40,616 bases of DNA from an uncultured Oscillospiraceae bacterium (GCA_934667815.1 CAKUMO010000023.1:1-40616); one strand, 5' to 3'. Shown: positions 6,904 through 15,378, counted from the first letter of the stretch. Made by a program: numbers and translations. Notes: generated by a model not told the origin, from the sequence alone.

Positions 6904-8280
6904 ATGCGCTTTCGGCTCAAAATAACGGTCTGCATGGTCTGGCTCCTGACGCTGGCCTGCGGCCTGAGCGGGACGCTGCTCATCACGCGCAGCTTTTCCG
7001 ATGCCATGCAGCGCGAACGGGCTGCCGCCGAGGAGGCTTACCGCTCCACGGTGCGCACGGTGCAGATCATCGGCACCGTCGGCCTGCGGCGCGACCGCGC
7101 AGCGATCTCCGCCACGCTTGAGCGGCTGCGCGGCTCGGCGGCGTGGTGCGCACTGTATCTGTCGCAGGACGGCGAGACGGTTTACGGCAGCGGCATCGTC
7201 CGTGCGCCGCAGGCCGCCCTCCCGGACGATGCCGCGCAGTGCAGCGTGCAGCGCTTTTCCGCAGACGGCGGGCAGTATCTTCAGATCAGCGGACGGCTGG
7301 GTGATATGACGCTCGAGGCCGTGTTCGACATCTCCGCGCCCTATCAGGCGCGAACGCGGGAGCTGCAATTCTACCGCCGCTGCTTTCTTGCCGTGCTGCT
7401 GCTCGGCGGCGCGGCCTCGTGGGCGCTGTCCTATGTGCTGACCCGGCCGCTCGGGCGCGTGTCGAATGCGGCGCGGCGGCTGGCCAAGGGCGAGCTTTCC
7501 GCACGCGTGCGCGTCACCTCGCACGACGAGGTCGGCAGGCTCGCCGAGGATTTCAACCACATGGCCGAGCGATTGGAGGAAAACGTTACCGAGCTGCGCG
7601 AGGCCATGCAGCGGCAGGAGCGCTTCATGGGCAGCTTCGCCCACGAGCTGAAAACGCCCATGACCTCCATCATCGGCTACGCCGACCTGCTGCGCACGCA
7701 GAGCCTCGACGAGACCGAAGCCATGAGCGCGGCAAATTATATTTTCTCCGAGGGCAAACGCCTCGAGGCGCTGGCCTTAAAGCTGCTGGAGCTTCAGGTC
7801 ATGCAGCATCAGCAGCTTCAACGGACGAAAACCGACGTGGCCGGTCTGATCTCCGGCCTTGTGCAGCATCTGCGCCCAGTCTACGCGCGCAGCCGCGTGC
7901 GTCTGCAATGCCGCTGCGCACCGGGCGTGTGGATGCTCGACGGCGATCTGGTCAGCTCGCTGCTCATCAACCTGCTCGACAACGCGCGCAAGGCCATGGA
8001 GCACGGCGGAAATCTCTACATCGTCTCGGACGCGGACGGCGAATACTGCCGCATCCGCGTGCTGGACAACGGCTGCGGTATGCCCGAGGAGGCGCTGCGC
8101 CACATCACCGAGGCGTTTTACCGCGTGGACAAATCCCGCTCCCGCGCACAGGGCGGCGCGGGACTGGGACTGTCTCTGTGCAGCCAGATCGTGCAGCTCC
8201 ACGGCGGCGATATGAAATTTGACAGCCGCGTCGGCAACGGCACCTGCGTGACCGTTCGTCTGAAAGGAGCGCGCGTATGA
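6904..8280 (+). CDS. Sensor histidine kinase (HAMP, HisKA, HATPase)
   Basis: A 458-residue membrane kinase. One transmembrane segment is at residues 9-28, an extracytoplasmic sensor region at about 29-158, and a second transmembrane segment at 159-178. A HAMP domain (RPLGRVSNAARRLAKGELSA... DEVGRLAEDFNHMAERL) follows, then HisKA with phospho-acceptor H247 in SFAHELKTPMTSIIGYADLL. The HATPase domain shows the N box (INLLDNARKAM), G1 (DNGCGMPEEAL) and G2 (GGAGLGLSLC). It would phosphorylate the regulator encoded just upstream. The last four bases overlap the start of the next gene (ATGA), implying translational coupling to a third component. Confidence 0.93.
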   Translation: MRFRLKITVCMVWLLTLACGLSGTLLITRSFSDAMQRERAAAEEAYRSTVRTVQIIGTVGLRRDRAAISATLERLRGSAAWCALYLSQDGETVYGSGIVRAPQAALPDDAAQCSVQRFSADGGQYLQISGRLGDMTLEAVFDISAPYQARTRELQFYRRCFLAVLLLGGAASWALSYVLTRPLGRVSNAARRLAKGELSARVRVTSHDEVGRLAEDFNHMAERLEENVTELREAMQRQERFMGSFAHELKTPMTSIIGYADLLRTQSLDETEAMSAANYIFSEGKRLEALALKLLELQVMQHQQLQRTKTDVAGLISGLVQHLRPVYARSRVRLQCRCAPGVWMLDGDLVSSLLINLLDNARKAMEHGGNLYIVSDADGEYCRIRVLDNGCGMPEEALRHITEAFYRVDKSRSRAQGGAGLGLSLCSQIVQLHGGDMKFDSRVGNGTCVTVRLKGARV

Positions 8281-8990
8281 AAAAGGGAATGGGATTTCTT
8301 GCCGCGCTGCTGCTTACGGCCGCGCTTGCGGCGGGGTTGTTCCTGCCCGAGACCGCCATCCGTGCGCAGGAGCTGCAAGCCGAGCGCGTTGAAGTCGTGA
8401 CCATGGAAAACATAGAGCTTGACACGGCCGCAACTTTGCGGTATTCTGAAAAAATAGAACTGGCGGGCGCGGGAGCGTGCGTCTATCTCATGGATGTGGC
8501 CGAGGGCACGCATCTGACGGAGACAGAGGCCGTGGATGTCGGGCTTTCCTTCCTGCACGCGCTCAGTCAGGACGCGGCGGCGCCGGATACGGCGACTGCT
8601 AAGGCGGTGCTGGAAACGTATTTCAACGGGCAGTGCCTGCTTCTGTGGGAGACGCGCCTGACGTGGACGGGCGGCATGGAGCTCGTCCTCACGCTGGACG
8701 ACGAGACCGGCCGGCTCCTGCGCTTTCAGATCAGCTCCTATGCCGCCGACGCGGCGGACGTGCTCTTCCCCGTGCTCTGGCCGGAGCTCGACTATTTTGG
8801 AGATTCTGTGATTGCGCAGATCCGGGTCGCGGAGTACATCGTGTCTGCGCTTACGGCCATGCCGGGAATAGAGGACTGCCAGTGGGCCGTCACCGCGGAC
8901 ACCGTCCGGCTTACGCTGGAGGACCGGCAGATTGAGCTGCACATGTGGATCGAACCGTCCGCGGGCATCATAAATTTTAACGGCCAATGA
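8277..8990 (+). CDS. Hypothetical exported/anchored protein coupled to the two-component system
   Basis: A 237-residue protein starting MKKGMGFLAALLLTAALAAG, a signal peptide or single N-terminal anchor without a lipobox cysteine, so most of it should lie outside the membrane. The body is acidic, with a repeated-looking layout of strands (WETRLTWTGGMELVLTLDDE; TGRLLRFQISSYAAD) resembling PepSY/YycH-like extracytoplasmic proteins, but I cannot place it in a family. It overlaps the kinase gene by four bases (ATGA), so it is made together with the kinase. A role as a modulator of the sensor or as an envelope protein is inferred from position only. Confidence 0.75.
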   Translation: MKKGMGFLAALLLTAALAAGLFLPETAIRAQELQAERVEVVTMENIELDTAATLRYSEKIELAGAGACVYLMDVAEGTHLTETEAVDVGLSFLHALSQDAAAPDTATAKAVLETYFNGQCLLLWETRLTWTGGMELVLTLDDETGRLLRFQISSYAADAADVLFPVLWPELDYFGDSVIAQIRVAEYIVSALTAMPGIEDCQWAVTADTVRLTLEDRQIELHMWIEPSAGIINFNGQ

Positions 8991-9150
8991 TAGCGTCGCT
9001 TGGCAAGGGCACACATGGTTTTCCCGGGTCTAAACGACATTTGGTTTCGTTATCCTCGTTGATGGGCGTCAGTATGTCAAGGATGATAACGCCGCGAAGG
9101 GCGCACCGGTGTGTCCTGCGGGCATGTGTGGCTCTTGTCAAGCGACGCTA
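8991..9150 (+). ncRNA. Candidate structured leader RNA with a 27-bp closing helix
   Basis: TAGCGTCGCTTGGCAAGGGC... (8991-9017) pairs with ...GTCAAGCGACGCTA (9123-9150) along 27 base pairs with one bulged G. Two pairs are G-U only if the plus strand is transcribed, which favours an RNA structure on that strand over a DNA palindrome. The enclosed 105 bases hold further helices: CGTTATC (9048-9054) with GATAACG (9085-9091), and GGGCGCACC next to GGTGTGTCC (9099-9116). It begins one base after the stop of the preceding gene and ends 78 bases before the vanY-like start. No known riboswitch class was recognised. A small inverted-repeat mobile element is the alternative. Confidence 0.5.
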
Positions 9151-9191
9151 TGCAGAACCGATACAAAAAGCAACCGATTTCGATGCACGCA

Positions 9192-9218
9192 CCTCTTATC
9201 ATGGAGCGTGATAGGAGG
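9192..9218 (+). promoter_or_regulatory. Hairpin sequestering the vanY-like ribosome binding site
   Basis: CCTCTTATCA (9192-9201) pairs with TGATAGGAGG (9209-9218) over 10 bp with one G-U pair. The 3' arm contains the whole Shine-Dalgarno AGGAGG (9213-9218), ten bases before ATG 9229. The 5' arm's TTATCAT could instead pair with ATGATAA at 9083-9089 inside the upstream structure, which would free the ribosome binding site. Confidence 0.55.
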
Positions 9219-9228
9219 ACATAAGCTC

Positions 9229-10200
9229 ATGGAAAGAACACAGTACAGAAGAAAACAGAAAAAGCCCGCCATGCCGCCCATCGGTCATCTGCTGCTCCTG
9301 CTGGCGCTGATCGCGGTGGTGCTGGTTGTGTGCATCACGCTGGCGCGCAAGGCCGAGGTACCCGCCGAGGATCCGCAAACGCCGGAGTCCGGCGGTGCCG
9401 AGACACAAGCGCCGCTGCCCAAGGGCAACTGGAAGCCGATCGAAATGCCAGAAGGCTCGCTTGCACAGGGAGATCTGGTGCTGGTCAATGCGGCGCACGG
9501 CTTCGAGCCGTCGGCCTCGCTCGTGACGGTCTATTCGCAGAAAACCGACAGCTACTTTGTCAAGGACACTGAGCTGAGCGTGGACAGCCGCATCATGCTG
9601 CCGCTCAACGAGTGGATGGATGCCTTCCGCGAGGCAACCGGCATCGACAACGTCAACATCGTCGCGGGCTACCGCACGAAGGACTACCAGCAGAAGCTCT
9701 ATGACAACGCCGTGACCACTAAGGGCAAGGCGCACGCCGAGAGCTATATCGCATTGCCCGGCCACAGTGAGCACCACACCGGCCTTGCCGTCGATCTGGA
9801 CACCTATTATGCCGACACCGGCGCAAGCGGCGATTTTGACGGCACGGGCAAGTATGCGTGGGTGGAGGAGCATGCGTGGCAGTTCGGCTTCACGCGCCGC
9901 TATCCGGAAAACAAGGCGAGCGTTACAGGCATCGCCTACGAGCCGTGGCATTTCCGCTATGTCGGCATCCCGCACGCCTACGCGATGAAGCAGAACAATC
10001 AGTGCCTTGAAGAATATCTGGAATTTCTCCGGGAGCATCCCTTCACCGCCGACCATTTCTTCCTGCAATGCGACGGAAAGGATTTTGAAATTTATTATTG
10101 CCCGCAGAACGCCGTGGTCGTGCCCGCAGACCGGCCGTATACCATCTCCGGCGACAACATTGGCGGCTATATCGTGACCGTCACGGGCCTGAGCGCATAA
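9229..10200 (+). CDS. Membrane-anchored D-alanyl-D-alanine carboxypeptidase, VanY family
   Basis: A 323-residue protein. ATG 9229 follows AGGAGG at 9213-9218; the frame is open further upstream but has no better start. A basic N-terminus (ERTQYRRKQKK) precedes one transmembrane segment at about residues 18-40, then a P/E-rich linker and the peptidase M15B/VanY domain. The zinc-site motif SxHxxGxAxD is present as SEHHTGLAVD (residues 180-189; H182 and D189 as ligands). EPWHFRYVG near residue 238 gives the catalytic E238 and third ligand H241. VAGYRTKDYQQKLYDNAV is the usual first motif. It should trim the terminal D-Ala from peptidoglycan stem peptides outside the membrane. Expression may be controlled by the leader structures above. 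Nothing indicates a vancomycin-resistance cluster. Confidence 0.88.
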   Translation: MERTQYRRKQKKPAMPPIGHLLLLLALIAVVLVVCITLARKAEVPAEDPQTPESGGAETQAPLPKGNWKPIEMPEGSLAQGDLVLVNAAHGFEPSASLVTVYSQKTDSYFVKDTELSVDSRIMLPLNEWMDAFREATGIDNVNIVAGYRTKDYQQKLYDNAVTTKGKAHAESYIALPGHSEHHTGLAVDLDTYYADTGASGDFDGTGKYAWVEEHAWQFGFTRRYPENKASVTGIAYEPWHFRYVGIPHAYAMKQNNQCLEEYLEFLREHPFTADHFFLQCDGKDFEIYYCPQNAVVVPADRPYTISGDNIGGYIVTVTGLSA

Positions 10201-10226
10201 AAGTTATCCCGGTTCGAATCCCCTGA

Positions 10227-10255
10227 CCTATCCCCATAAGGGGGATAGGTTTTTG
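10227..10255 (+). terminator. Intrinsic terminator after vanY-like gene
   Basis: CCTATCCCC (10227-10235), loop ATAAG, GGGGATAGG (10241-10249), then TTTTTT minus one interruption (10250-10254 TTTTT, then GCG). Confidence 0.85.
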
Positions 10256-10322
10256 CGTATTAAAAAGTGCGGCTTTGACCGAAAATCCCCCGCCGATTCG
10301 ACAAAAAAACTCCCCTTCGGCA

Positions 10323-10351
10323 TTGACAATCGCGGCTTTTATTGATAAAAT
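10323..10351 (+). promoter_or_regulatory. Sigma-A type promoter of the cooS-cooC-acsB operon
   Basis: TTGACA (10323-10328), 17-base spacer, TAAAAT (10346-10351). Transcription would start near 10358, leaving a leader of about 80 bases. The leader contains a small hairpin, GGGCG/CGCCC (10368-10382), and AGGAGG before ATG 10440. Confidence 0.8.
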
Positions 10352-10439
10352 CATATCGGTATTTTAAGGGCGTACTGCGCCCATGACGGTGCCGCAGGGC
10401 ATCGTACTATTTTTGTTTCGAGACAACAGGAGGATAACT

Positions 10440-12338
10440 ATGGATCGTGAACGCTACATCACTGTCGAGCAGATGGAGGAGGCGACCGCTTCGCTGTTGG
10501 AAAACGGCAAGAAGGTCGGCGCCGATAGCTGGCAGCAGCGTGTGAAAAACCAGACTCCCCACTGCGGCTTCGGCGAAGCAGGCACCTGCTGCCGAATCTG
10601 CTCGATGGGTCCGTGCCGCATCACGCCCAAGGCACCGCGCGGCATCTGCGGCTGCGACGTCCACGGCATCGTCGGCCGTAACTACCTGCGCTTCACCGCA
10701 GGCGGCGCTGCAACCCACTCCGACCACGGCCGCGAGATCTGCCACACCCTTTACAACACCAGAGAGGGCGGCAACTACACCGTCAAGGATCCCGAGAAGC
10801 TCAAGCGCATCGCGCACGAGTGGGGCATCGAGACTGAGGGCAAGGACATCTATGATCTGGCCCACGAGGTCGCAGAGACCGGCCTGATGGAATACGGCAA
10901 GCCCTTCGGCGTGCAGCGTTTCCTGAAGCGTGCGCCCGAGCACACCCAGAAGCTCTGGCACGACGCCGAGATCGAGCCGCGCGCCATCGACCGCGAGGTT
11001 TCCCAGTCCATGCACATGACGCATATGGGCTGCTCGTCTCTGCCCGAGGCTCTGATCCGTCAGGCGCTGCGCGCCGGCTTGTCCGACGGCTGGGGCGGCT
11101 CCATGATGGGCACCGAGTTCTCCGACGTCCTGTTCGGCACGCCGAAGCCCGTGGACACCACCGCCAACATCGGCGTCATGGATAAGGACATGGTCAATAT
11201 CATCGTCCACGGCCACGATCCCTCCCTTTCCGAAATGATCGTTTTCTATGCCAACGATCCCGAGATGATCGCGCTGGCCAAGAGCGTCGGCGCCAAGGGC
11301 ATCAACATCGCCGGCGTCTGCTGCACCTCCAACGAGGTCGCCATGCGTCACGGCATCCCCATGGCCGGCAACTTCCTGAATCAGGAAAACGTCGTCCTGA
11401 CGGGCGCCTGCGAAGCCATCGTCGTGGACGTGCAGTGCATCTTCCCGGCACTCGGGCCTTTGTCCAAGTGCTTCCATACGAAGTTCATCACCACCTCTCC
11501 CATCGCGCAGATGCCGGACTCCGAGTTCATCCGCTTCTCCTCCGAGAACGCAGGCGAGAACGCCAAGAAGATCGTCCGCACCGCCATTGAGAACTTCAAG
11601 AACCGCGATCCCGAGATGGTCAACATCCCGCAGCTCAAGACCAAGGCGACCGTCGGCTACTCCGTCGAGGCCATCAAGAGCTGTCTGGACGGCGTGACCA
11701 ACAGCCATGTGGACGTCACCGGCACCACCCGCCCGCTGGTCGATGTCGTCAAGGCCGGCGTTCTCCGCGGCGCCGTGGCCATGGTCGGCTGCAATAACCC
11801 CAAGGTGCGCCCCGATACCGCGCACATTGAGCTGATGAAAAAGCTCATCAAGAACGACATTATCCTGATCGTTTCCGGCTGCTCCGCACAGGCTGCCGCC
11901 AAGGCCGGCCTCATGGACAAGGAAGCTAAGGAGCTCTGCGGCGAGGGTCTCAAGCGCGTCTGCGAGCTGGTCGATATCCCGCCCGTGCTGCACATGGGCT
12001 CCTGCGTGGACATTTCCCGTATGATGATCCTCGCCTCCGACATTGCCAAGGACTGGGGCATCAACATTTCTCAGGTTCCCGTCGTCGGCTGCGCACCGGA
12101 GTGGATGAGTGAGAAGGCCGTGTCCATCGGCAACTACGTCGTCGCCACCGGCATCGATACCTTCCTCGGCGTCGATCCCTACACCAAGGGCAGCTCCGAG
12201 GTCACGGCGCTGCTGCAGGGCGAGCATGGCATCAAGGATTGGGTCGAGGCCAACTTCACCGTCGAGACCGACATTGAGAAGCTCGGCGACAAGATGATCG
12301 AGGCCATCGAGGCCAAGCGCGCGGCGCTGGGAATCTGA
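10440..12338 (+). CDS. cooS: Anaerobic (Ni-Fe) carbon monoxide dehydrogenase catalytic subunit
   Basis: A 632-residue enzyme that interconverts CO and CO2. The start is ATG 10440 after AGGAGG. N-terminal cysteines supply the iron-sulfur clusters: C42 and C50 (bridging D cluster), C51, C54, C59 and the cysteine of GICG (B cluster). The loop from C59 to GICG is three residues shorter than in the Moorella and Rhodospirillum enzymes. All expected C-cluster ligand regions are visible in order: IIVHGHDPSL, IAGVCCTSNEV, LTGACEAIVVDVQC, MVGCNNPKVRPD, VSGCSAQAAAKAGL and MGSCVDISRMM. It is followed two bases later by cooC and then acsB, so the enzyme probably supplies CO to acetyl-CoA synthase or works in the reverse direction. 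AcsA is an equally valid name. Confidence 0.95.
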   Translation: MDRERYITVEQMEEATASLLENGKKVGADSWQQRVKNQTPHCGFGEAGTCCRICSMGPCRITPKAPRGICGCDVHGIVGRNYLRFTAGGAATHSDHGREICHTLYNTREGGNYTVKDPEKLKRIAHEWGIETEGKDIYDLAHEVAETGLMEYGKPFGVQRFLKRAPEHTQKLWHDAEIEPRAIDREVSQSMHMTHMGCSSLPEALIRQALRAGLSDGWGGSMMGTEFSDVLFGTPKPVDTTANIGVMDKDMVNIIVHGHDPSLSEMIVFYANDPEMIALAKSVGAKGINIAGVCCTSNEVAMRHGIPMAGNFLNQENVVLTGACEAIVVDVQCIFPALGPLSKCFHTKFITTSPIAQMPDSEFIRFSSENAGENAKKIVRTAIENFKNRDPEMVNIPQLKTKATVGYSVEAIKSCLDGVTNSHVDVTGTTRPLVDVVKAGVLRGAVAMVGCNNPKVRPDTAHIELMKKLIKNDIILIVSGCSAQAAAKAGLMDKEAKELCGEGLKRVCELVDIPPVLHMGSCVDISRMMILASDIAKDWGINISQVPVVGCAPEWMSEKAVSIGNYVVATGIDTFLGVDPYTKGSSEVTALLQGEHGIKDWVEANFTVETDIEKLGDKMIEAIEAKRAALGI

Positions 12339-12340
12339 GC

Positions 12341-13111
12341 ATGAAGCTTGCGATCACCGGCAAGGGCGGCGTGGGAAAAACCACCTTCGCCGCCACGCTT
12401 GCAAGGCTGTACGCCGCCGAGGGTCGCCCCGTGCTTGCCGCCGACGTCGATCCCGATGCCAACCTCGGTCTTGCGCTGGGGATGACGGAGGAGGAGGTCA
12501 ACGCCATCGTCCCGGTCTCGAAGATGAAGGAGCTTGCCCGCGAGCGCACCGCCGCCAACCAGAGCAACACCTTCTATAAGCTCAACCCCGAGGTCTCCGA
12601 CCTGCCGGATAAGCTGGCCAAGGAGGTCAACGGCGTGAAGCTTCTGGTCATGGGAACGGTCGATACCGGCGGAACCGGCTGCGTCTGCCCCGAGCACGTC
12701 ATGCTCAAGGCGATCCTGTCCAACCTTGTGTTCCGCAAGGACGACGTAGTCATCATGGACATGGAGGCCGGGCTTGAGCATCTCGGACGCGGCACGGCGA
12801 GCATGATGGATCAGTTCATCGTGGTCATCGAGCCGGGCGCGCGCTCCATCCAGACCTACACGCGCATCAAGCAGCTTGCCCGCGACATCGGCATCACCAA
12901 GGTGCGCGTCGTGGCCAACAAGGTGCGCAATGACTCCGACCGGGAATTTTTGCAGAGCCGCATCCCCGCAGAGGACCTTCTGGGCTACATCAGCTACAAT
13001 CCCGAGGTCATCGACGCCGACCGCCGCGGCCTGTCCCCCTACGACTGCTCCCCCTCCGCGCTGGCTGAGATCCGCGCGATCAAGGAAAAACTCGACCAGA
13101 CTGATAAATGA
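12341..13111 (+). CDS. cooC: CO dehydrogenase maturation ATPase (CooC/AcsF type)
   Basis: A 256-residue MinD/ParA-type P-loop ATPase. The deviant Walker A motif GKGGVGKTT is at residues 7-15, the switch-like DVDPDANLGLALG at about 37-48, and the CVCPEH motif near residue 118 gives the CxC pair through which CooC dimers bind nickel. VIMDMEAGLEHLGRGTA is the second nucleotide-binding block. CooC proteins insert nickel into the C-cluster of CO dehydrogenase; AcsF-type relatives do the same for the A-cluster of acetyl-CoA synthase, and this gene sits between cooS and acsB. Only two bases separate it from cooS. Confidence 0.93.
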   Translation: MKLAITGKGGVGKTTFAATLARLYAAEGRPVLAADVDPDANLGLALGMTEEEVNAIVPVSKMKELARERTAANQSNTFYKLNPEVSDLPDKLAKEVNGVKLLVMGTVDTGGTGCVCPEHVMLKAILSNLVFRKDDVVIMDMEAGLEHLGRGTASMMDQFIVVIEPGARSIQTYTRIKQLARDIGITKVRVVANKVRNDSDREFLQSRIPAEDLLGYISYNPEVIDADRRGLSPYDCSPSALAEIRAIKEKLDQTDK

Positions 13112-13136
13112 AACGATCTGAAAGGATGAAACCATA

Positions 13137-15272
13137 ATGGCATTATTTGAACGTGTATTCCGCGGCTCCGACGAAATGTTCGTCAAGGCCGAGCAGGAAC
13201 TCAACGCCGTCATCGCCGAGCTTGGCGAGAGCGCACCTATGACCATGCCCTCCACCGCGTACTATCTGGCCTGCATCTATGCCTACCTCGGCAAGAAGGT
13301 CACGACGCTGGGTGAGCTGAAGGCCGCGATGACCGACATCCGCGCTCTGATGACCCGCGAGAACCGCACGGCCTCCATCTTCTCCTCCGGCGTCGCCACC
13401 GCAATCGCCGCCGAGGTCATCGAGGCCTGCAAGTACGCCCGCAGCGAAACGCCCTATGAGGGCACCAACTACCACGGCCACTTTGCCGACGCCGAGGTGC
13501 GTGAGCTGGGCGTCCCGCTCGTCACCGGTGACATCCCCGGCTTCGTCGTTATGATCGGGCCGGCTCCCTCCGTCGATGAAGCCGTTGAGACCGTCAAGGG
13601 CTATCAGTCCCGCGGTATCTTCGTGTTCCTGATCGGCGGCATCATCGAGCAGCTCGTCTCCAAGGACTTCAAGATGGGCTTCCCGGTTCGCGTCGTGCCC
13701 GTGGGCGAGGAGATCTGGTCCGTCGGCCATGTCATCTCCCTCGTTGTGCGTGCGGCGATGATCTTCGGCGCCATCCAGCCCGGCGACTGGGACGGATTCC
13801 ATCGCTACACCTTCGACCGCATCAACGCCTTTGTCAACGCCTACGCTCCCGTGCCCGACATCACCGTGGCCTGCGGCGCCGGCGCGATCAAGATGGGCTT
13901 CCCGGTCATCACCAACGACACCAACGATATGTGGGCGGTTCCCAAGAGCCTCATCGTTTATGAAAACACCAAGGACTGGATCGACACCTCCATCGAGGCG
14001 CGCGGCATCAAGCTGAAGATCACGAACATCGACATCCCCGTGTCCTATTCTTCCGCCTTCGAGGGCGAGATCATCCGCAAGGGCGATATGCAGGTCGAGG
14101 TCGACGGCTCCCGCAAGGACTGCTTCGAGTTGGTCGTCACCAAGGACGCCTCCGAGATCGAGGATCACAAGATCATCGTCGAAGGCCCCGAGATGGACGA
14201 GATCCCCGTCGGCAGCAAGGTCTCTCTGTCCTACACCGTCGAGGTTGCGGGCAAGTCCATGCAGCCGGACTTCGAGCCGGTCTTTGAGCGTAAGATCCAC
14301 CAGTTCCTCAACTGCGTCGAGGGTCTGATGCACACCGGCCAGCGCGATATGATCCGCGTCCGCGTGTCCAAGGCCGACTACGAGGCGGGCTTCCGCTTCA
14401 AGCACATCGGCGAAGTGCTCTATGCCAAGATCAAGAGCGAGTTCGACACCGTCGTTGACAAGTGCCAGGTCAAGATCGTCGTGGGCGACGAGCCGAACAA
14501 GGCGCTGCGTGCCGCGGCCAACGTTATCTTCGACAAGCGCGACGAGCGTCTTGCCTCCATGACCGACGAATCCGTGCCCGTGTTCTATTCCTGCATCATG
14601 TGTCAGGCCTTCTCTCCGAGCCATGTCTGCATCGTCACGCCCGAGCGTCTGGGCCTGTGCGGCGCAGTCTCCTGGCTGGACGCCAAGGCGACCAACGAGC
14701 TTGACCCGCAGGGTCCCTGCCAGGTCGTCACCAAGGAAAAGTGTATCGACGAGCGCCTCGGCTCCTACGAGGACGTCGATGAGGCCGTTGCGAAGTATTC
14801 TCACGGCGCTCTGGAGCATGTCACGCTGTACTCCCTGTTCCAGGATCCGATGACCTCCTGCGGCTGCTTCGAGTGCATCTGCGGCGTGGAGCCTGTGAGC
14901 ATGGGCGTCGTCATCACCTGCCGCGAGCATGCGGGCATGACGCCTCTGGGCATGACCTTCTCCGAGATGGCCTCCATGACGGGCGGCGGCGTGCAGACGC
15001 CGGGCTTCATGGGTCACGGCAAGCACTTCATCGCTTCGAAGAAGTTCATCGCGGCCGAGGGCGGCCTGGGCCGTATCGTCTGGCTGCCGAAGGAGCTGAA
15101 GGAGCAGATGCGCGAGAAGCTCGACGCGGCTGCCAAGGAGCTATACGACGTGGACAACTTCACCGACATGATCGCCGACGAGACTGTCTGCACCGAGGAC
15201 CCCGAGGAGCTGCTCAATTACCTCTCCGAGGTCGGCCACCCCGTGCTGTCCATGGAACCGTTCGATATGTAA
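13137..15272 (+). CDS. acsB: Acetyl-CoA synthase (CO-methylating), beta subunit of CODH/ACS
   Basis: A 711-residue enzyme that makes acetyl-CoA from CO, a methyl group from a corrinoid protein, and CoA. It has the bacterial N-terminal CODH-interacting domain (MALFERVFRGSDEMF...), which the archaeal CdhC form lacks. A-cluster ligands are C486, C489, C498 and C508 (in CIMCQAFSPSHVC and GLCG), plus the C575-G576-C577 nickel site in SCGCFECICG. These spacings equal those of the Moorella enzyme with a constant offset of 20. The start follows GAAAGGATGAAACC. It is the last gene of the operon, with a strong terminator 23 bases later. No genes for the corrinoid protein (acsCD) or methyltransferase (acsE) lie nearby. 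Confidence 0.95.
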   Translation: MALFERVFRGSDEMFVKAEQELNAVIAELGESAPMTMPSTAYYLACIYAYLGKKVTTLGELKAAMTDIRALMTRENRTASIFSSGVATAIAAEVIEACKYARSETPYEGTNYHGHFADAEVRELGVPLVTGDIPGFVVMIGPAPSVDEAVETVKGYQSRGIFVFLIGGIIEQLVSKDFKMGFPVRVVPVGEEIWSVGHVISLVVRAAMIFGAIQPGDWDGFHRYTFDRINAFVNAYAPVPDITVACGAGAIKMGFPVITNDTNDMWAVPKSLIVYENTKDWIDTSIEARGIKLKITNIDIPVSYSSAFEGEIIRKGDMQVEVDGSRKDCFELVVTKDASEIEDHKIIVEGPEMDEIPVGSKVSLSYTVEVAGKSMQPDFEPVFERKIHQFLNCVEGLMHTGQRDMIRVRVSKADYEAGFRFKHIGEVLYAKIKSEFDTVVDKCQVKIVVGDEPNKALRAAANVIFDKRDERLASMTDESVPVFYSCIMCQAFSPSHVCIVTPERLGLCGAVSWLDAKATNELDPQGPCQVVTKEKCIDERLGSYEDVDEAVAKYSHGALEHVTLYSLFQDPMTSCGCFECICGVEPVSMGVVITCREHAGMTPLGMTFSEMASMTGGGVQTPGFMGHGKHFIASKKFIAAEGGLGRIVWLPKELKEQMREKLDAAAKELYDVDNFTDMIADETVCTEDPEELLNYLSEVGHPVLSMEPFDM

Positions 15273-15295
15273 TTTCTTAGAACATAGAAAAAAGC

Positions 15296-15326
15296 AGCGC
15301 CTCTCCGTATCCCGGAGAGGCGCTGT
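15296..15326 (+). terminator. Terminator after acsB
   Basis: AGCGCCTCTCCG (15296-15307) and CGGAGAGGCGCT (15313-15324) form a perfect 12-bp stem with a 5-base loop, followed by a short GTT. Confidence 0.8.
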
Positions 15327-15378
15327 TCAGACTGTCAAAAAACTATCCAGTCGAAAGTTTCGGAGGGAAGGAAAGAGT

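Noticed and set aside
9040..9228. An open frame reading ...FVILVDGRQYVKDDNAAKGAP... ahead of the vanY-like gene, in frame with it
   Set aside because: No start with a ribosome binding site, a stop shortly upstream, and the same bases form the candidate RNA helices. The start at 9229 has a good AGGAGG.
10209..10229. GGTTCGAATCCC, which resembles a tRNA T-arm
   Set aside because: The T-stem does not pair beyond two bases and no acceptor, D or anticodon arm is found upstream. Treated as chance or an untraceable remnant.
13143..15026. Long antisense open frame (627 codons) opposite acsB, and similar ones opposite cooS and the ABC genes
   Set aside because: Repetitive H/D/G/L/V-rich composition typical of antisense shadows in GC-rich genes. 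The sense strands have conserved catalytic motifs.
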